NCBI GenBank assembly: GCA_946886725.1
Contig: CAMPJF010000015.1
Location: forward strand, 1-13,026
DNA from: an uncultured Candidatus Saccharibacteria bacterium
Lineage (GTDB): Bacteria; Patescibacteria; Saccharimonadia; Saccharimonadales; UBA6022
DNA length: 13,026 nt
Direction of reading: 5' to 3'
Position 1 is the first letter of the stretch. Every line of letters begins with the position of its first letter. Under the pieces are notes generated by a model. The model saw nothing but the letters and a program-made list of their open reading frames with translations, had not been told where the DNA came from and ran no database searches. This document shows, in pieces, positions 12,716-13,026 of the stretch. The position numbers and the translations under genes were made by a program.

Positions 12716-13026
12716 TTATTCTGCTGATTCTTCAGCTTTTGGCGCTTCCTTTACAGGAGCTTCAGCGACAGTGTTAACACCTTCGCGATCAAAGTTCTTA
12801 GCGACAAGACGGGCACTTTTACCACTTCGGTTACGTAGGAATGAAAGATAGTTGCGGCGAACTTTCGCACGGCGAACGATTTCTACTTTTTCAACGAGCG
12901 GGCTGTGAAGTAGGAAGCTTTTCTCTACGCCAACACCACTGGTAATCTTACGAACAGTAATTCGTGAAGTATGTGATTCTTTGTTGTCGGTGCGAATAAC
13001 AACGCCTTCAAAGATCTGGATACGCT
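12716..13026 (-). CDS. rplS: Ribosomal protein L19 (bL19), partial, N-terminus off the right edge
   Basis: A component of the large ribosomal subunit at the interface with 16S rRNA. 103 complete codons are visible. Family motifs are clear: [45 protein letters not shown] and [16 protein letters not shown]. The C-terminus is extended by about 25 residues rich in Ala, Glu and Pro ([15 protein letters not shown]), a common lineage-specific acidic tail. The first few dozen residues are missing at the window edge. The rplS–rnhB neighbourhood is conserved in many bacteria. Confidence 0.96.
   Translation of the reverse strand, partial: RIQIFEGVVIRTDNKESHTSRITVRKITSGVGVEKSFLLHSPLVEKVEIVRRAKVRRNYLSFLRNRSGKSARLVAKNFDREGVNTVAEAPVKEAPKAEESAE

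Noticed and set aside
1..13026. UGA recoding as in Gracilibacteria/Absconditabacteria
   Set aside because: UGA ends the sortase gene (6652-6654, overlapping the next start) and the Gam-like gene, and no in-frame UGA interrupts any conserved protein.
1..13026. CRISPR array, tRNA, IS element or toxin-antitoxin pair
   Set aside because: No regularly spaced repeats, cloverleaf, transposase motifs or recognised toxin/antitoxin families were seen; the few gaps over 100 bp hold regulatory sequence only.

Overview
The window looks like a chromosomal segment of a Patescibacteria/CPR bacterium, most likely Candidatus Saccharibacteria (TM7). That placement is inferred from the flavour of the proteins: a sortase-linked secreted protein rich in Asn/Thr/Ser/Gly, a short NusA, a Gam-like protein, a RNase HII–YraN fusion, and tiny intergenic gaps. 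It was not tested by a search. UGA ends at least two genes (the sortase and the Gam-like gene), so the UGA-to-glycine recoding of Gracilibacteria and Absconditabacteria does not apply. No tRNA, rRNA, CRISPR array, insertion sequence or prophage block was seen.

Layout. 1-2010 (-): most of a ClpC-type AAA+ unfoldase, running off the left edge, under a perfect CIRCE operator (2096-2122) that contains its -35 box. 2202-2491 (+): a 22-residue basic peptide gene overlapping a 73-residue hypothetical gene, closed by a strong hairpin shared with nusA. 2556-4786 (-): nusA with its own promoter, then mpg (3-methyladenine DNA glycosylase) and a 114-residue coiled-coil protein. 4866-5252 (+): FKBP-type prolyl isomerase. 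5472-7310 (+): a three-gene envelope operon with a secreted protein ending in an LPETS sorting signal, a sortase, and a four-helix membrane protein. 7367-8780 (-): a phage Mu Gam-like DNA-end-binding protein and a membrane-anchored HNH/DUF1524 nuclease, each with its own promoter. 8812-11337 (+): M1 aminopeptidase. 11323-12273 (-): RNase HII fused to YraN. 12348-12605 (+): 85-residue hypothetical. 12716-13026 (-): ribosomal protein L19, running off the right edge.

How they fit together. The window mixes housekeeping (proteostasis: ClpC, FKBP, M1 peptidase; transcription and translation: NusA, L19; DNA repair: Mpg, RNase HII) with a small surface-display operon and a pair of genes for DNA cutting outside the membrane and DNA-end binding inside the cell. 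The latter could serve nucleic-acid scavenging or natural DNA uptake in an organism expected to live on another cell; this is inference.

The most striking non-gene signal is in initiation. Four genes (FKBP, HNH nuclease, M1 peptidase, rnhB-yraN) have a -10 hexamer whose last base lies exactly 7 nt before the A of the start codon, and they lack a good ribosome binding site. This predicts leaderless mRNAs. Genes with longer leaders generally have clear AGGAG-type sites. Two of the leaderless promoters face each other within a 31-bp gap.
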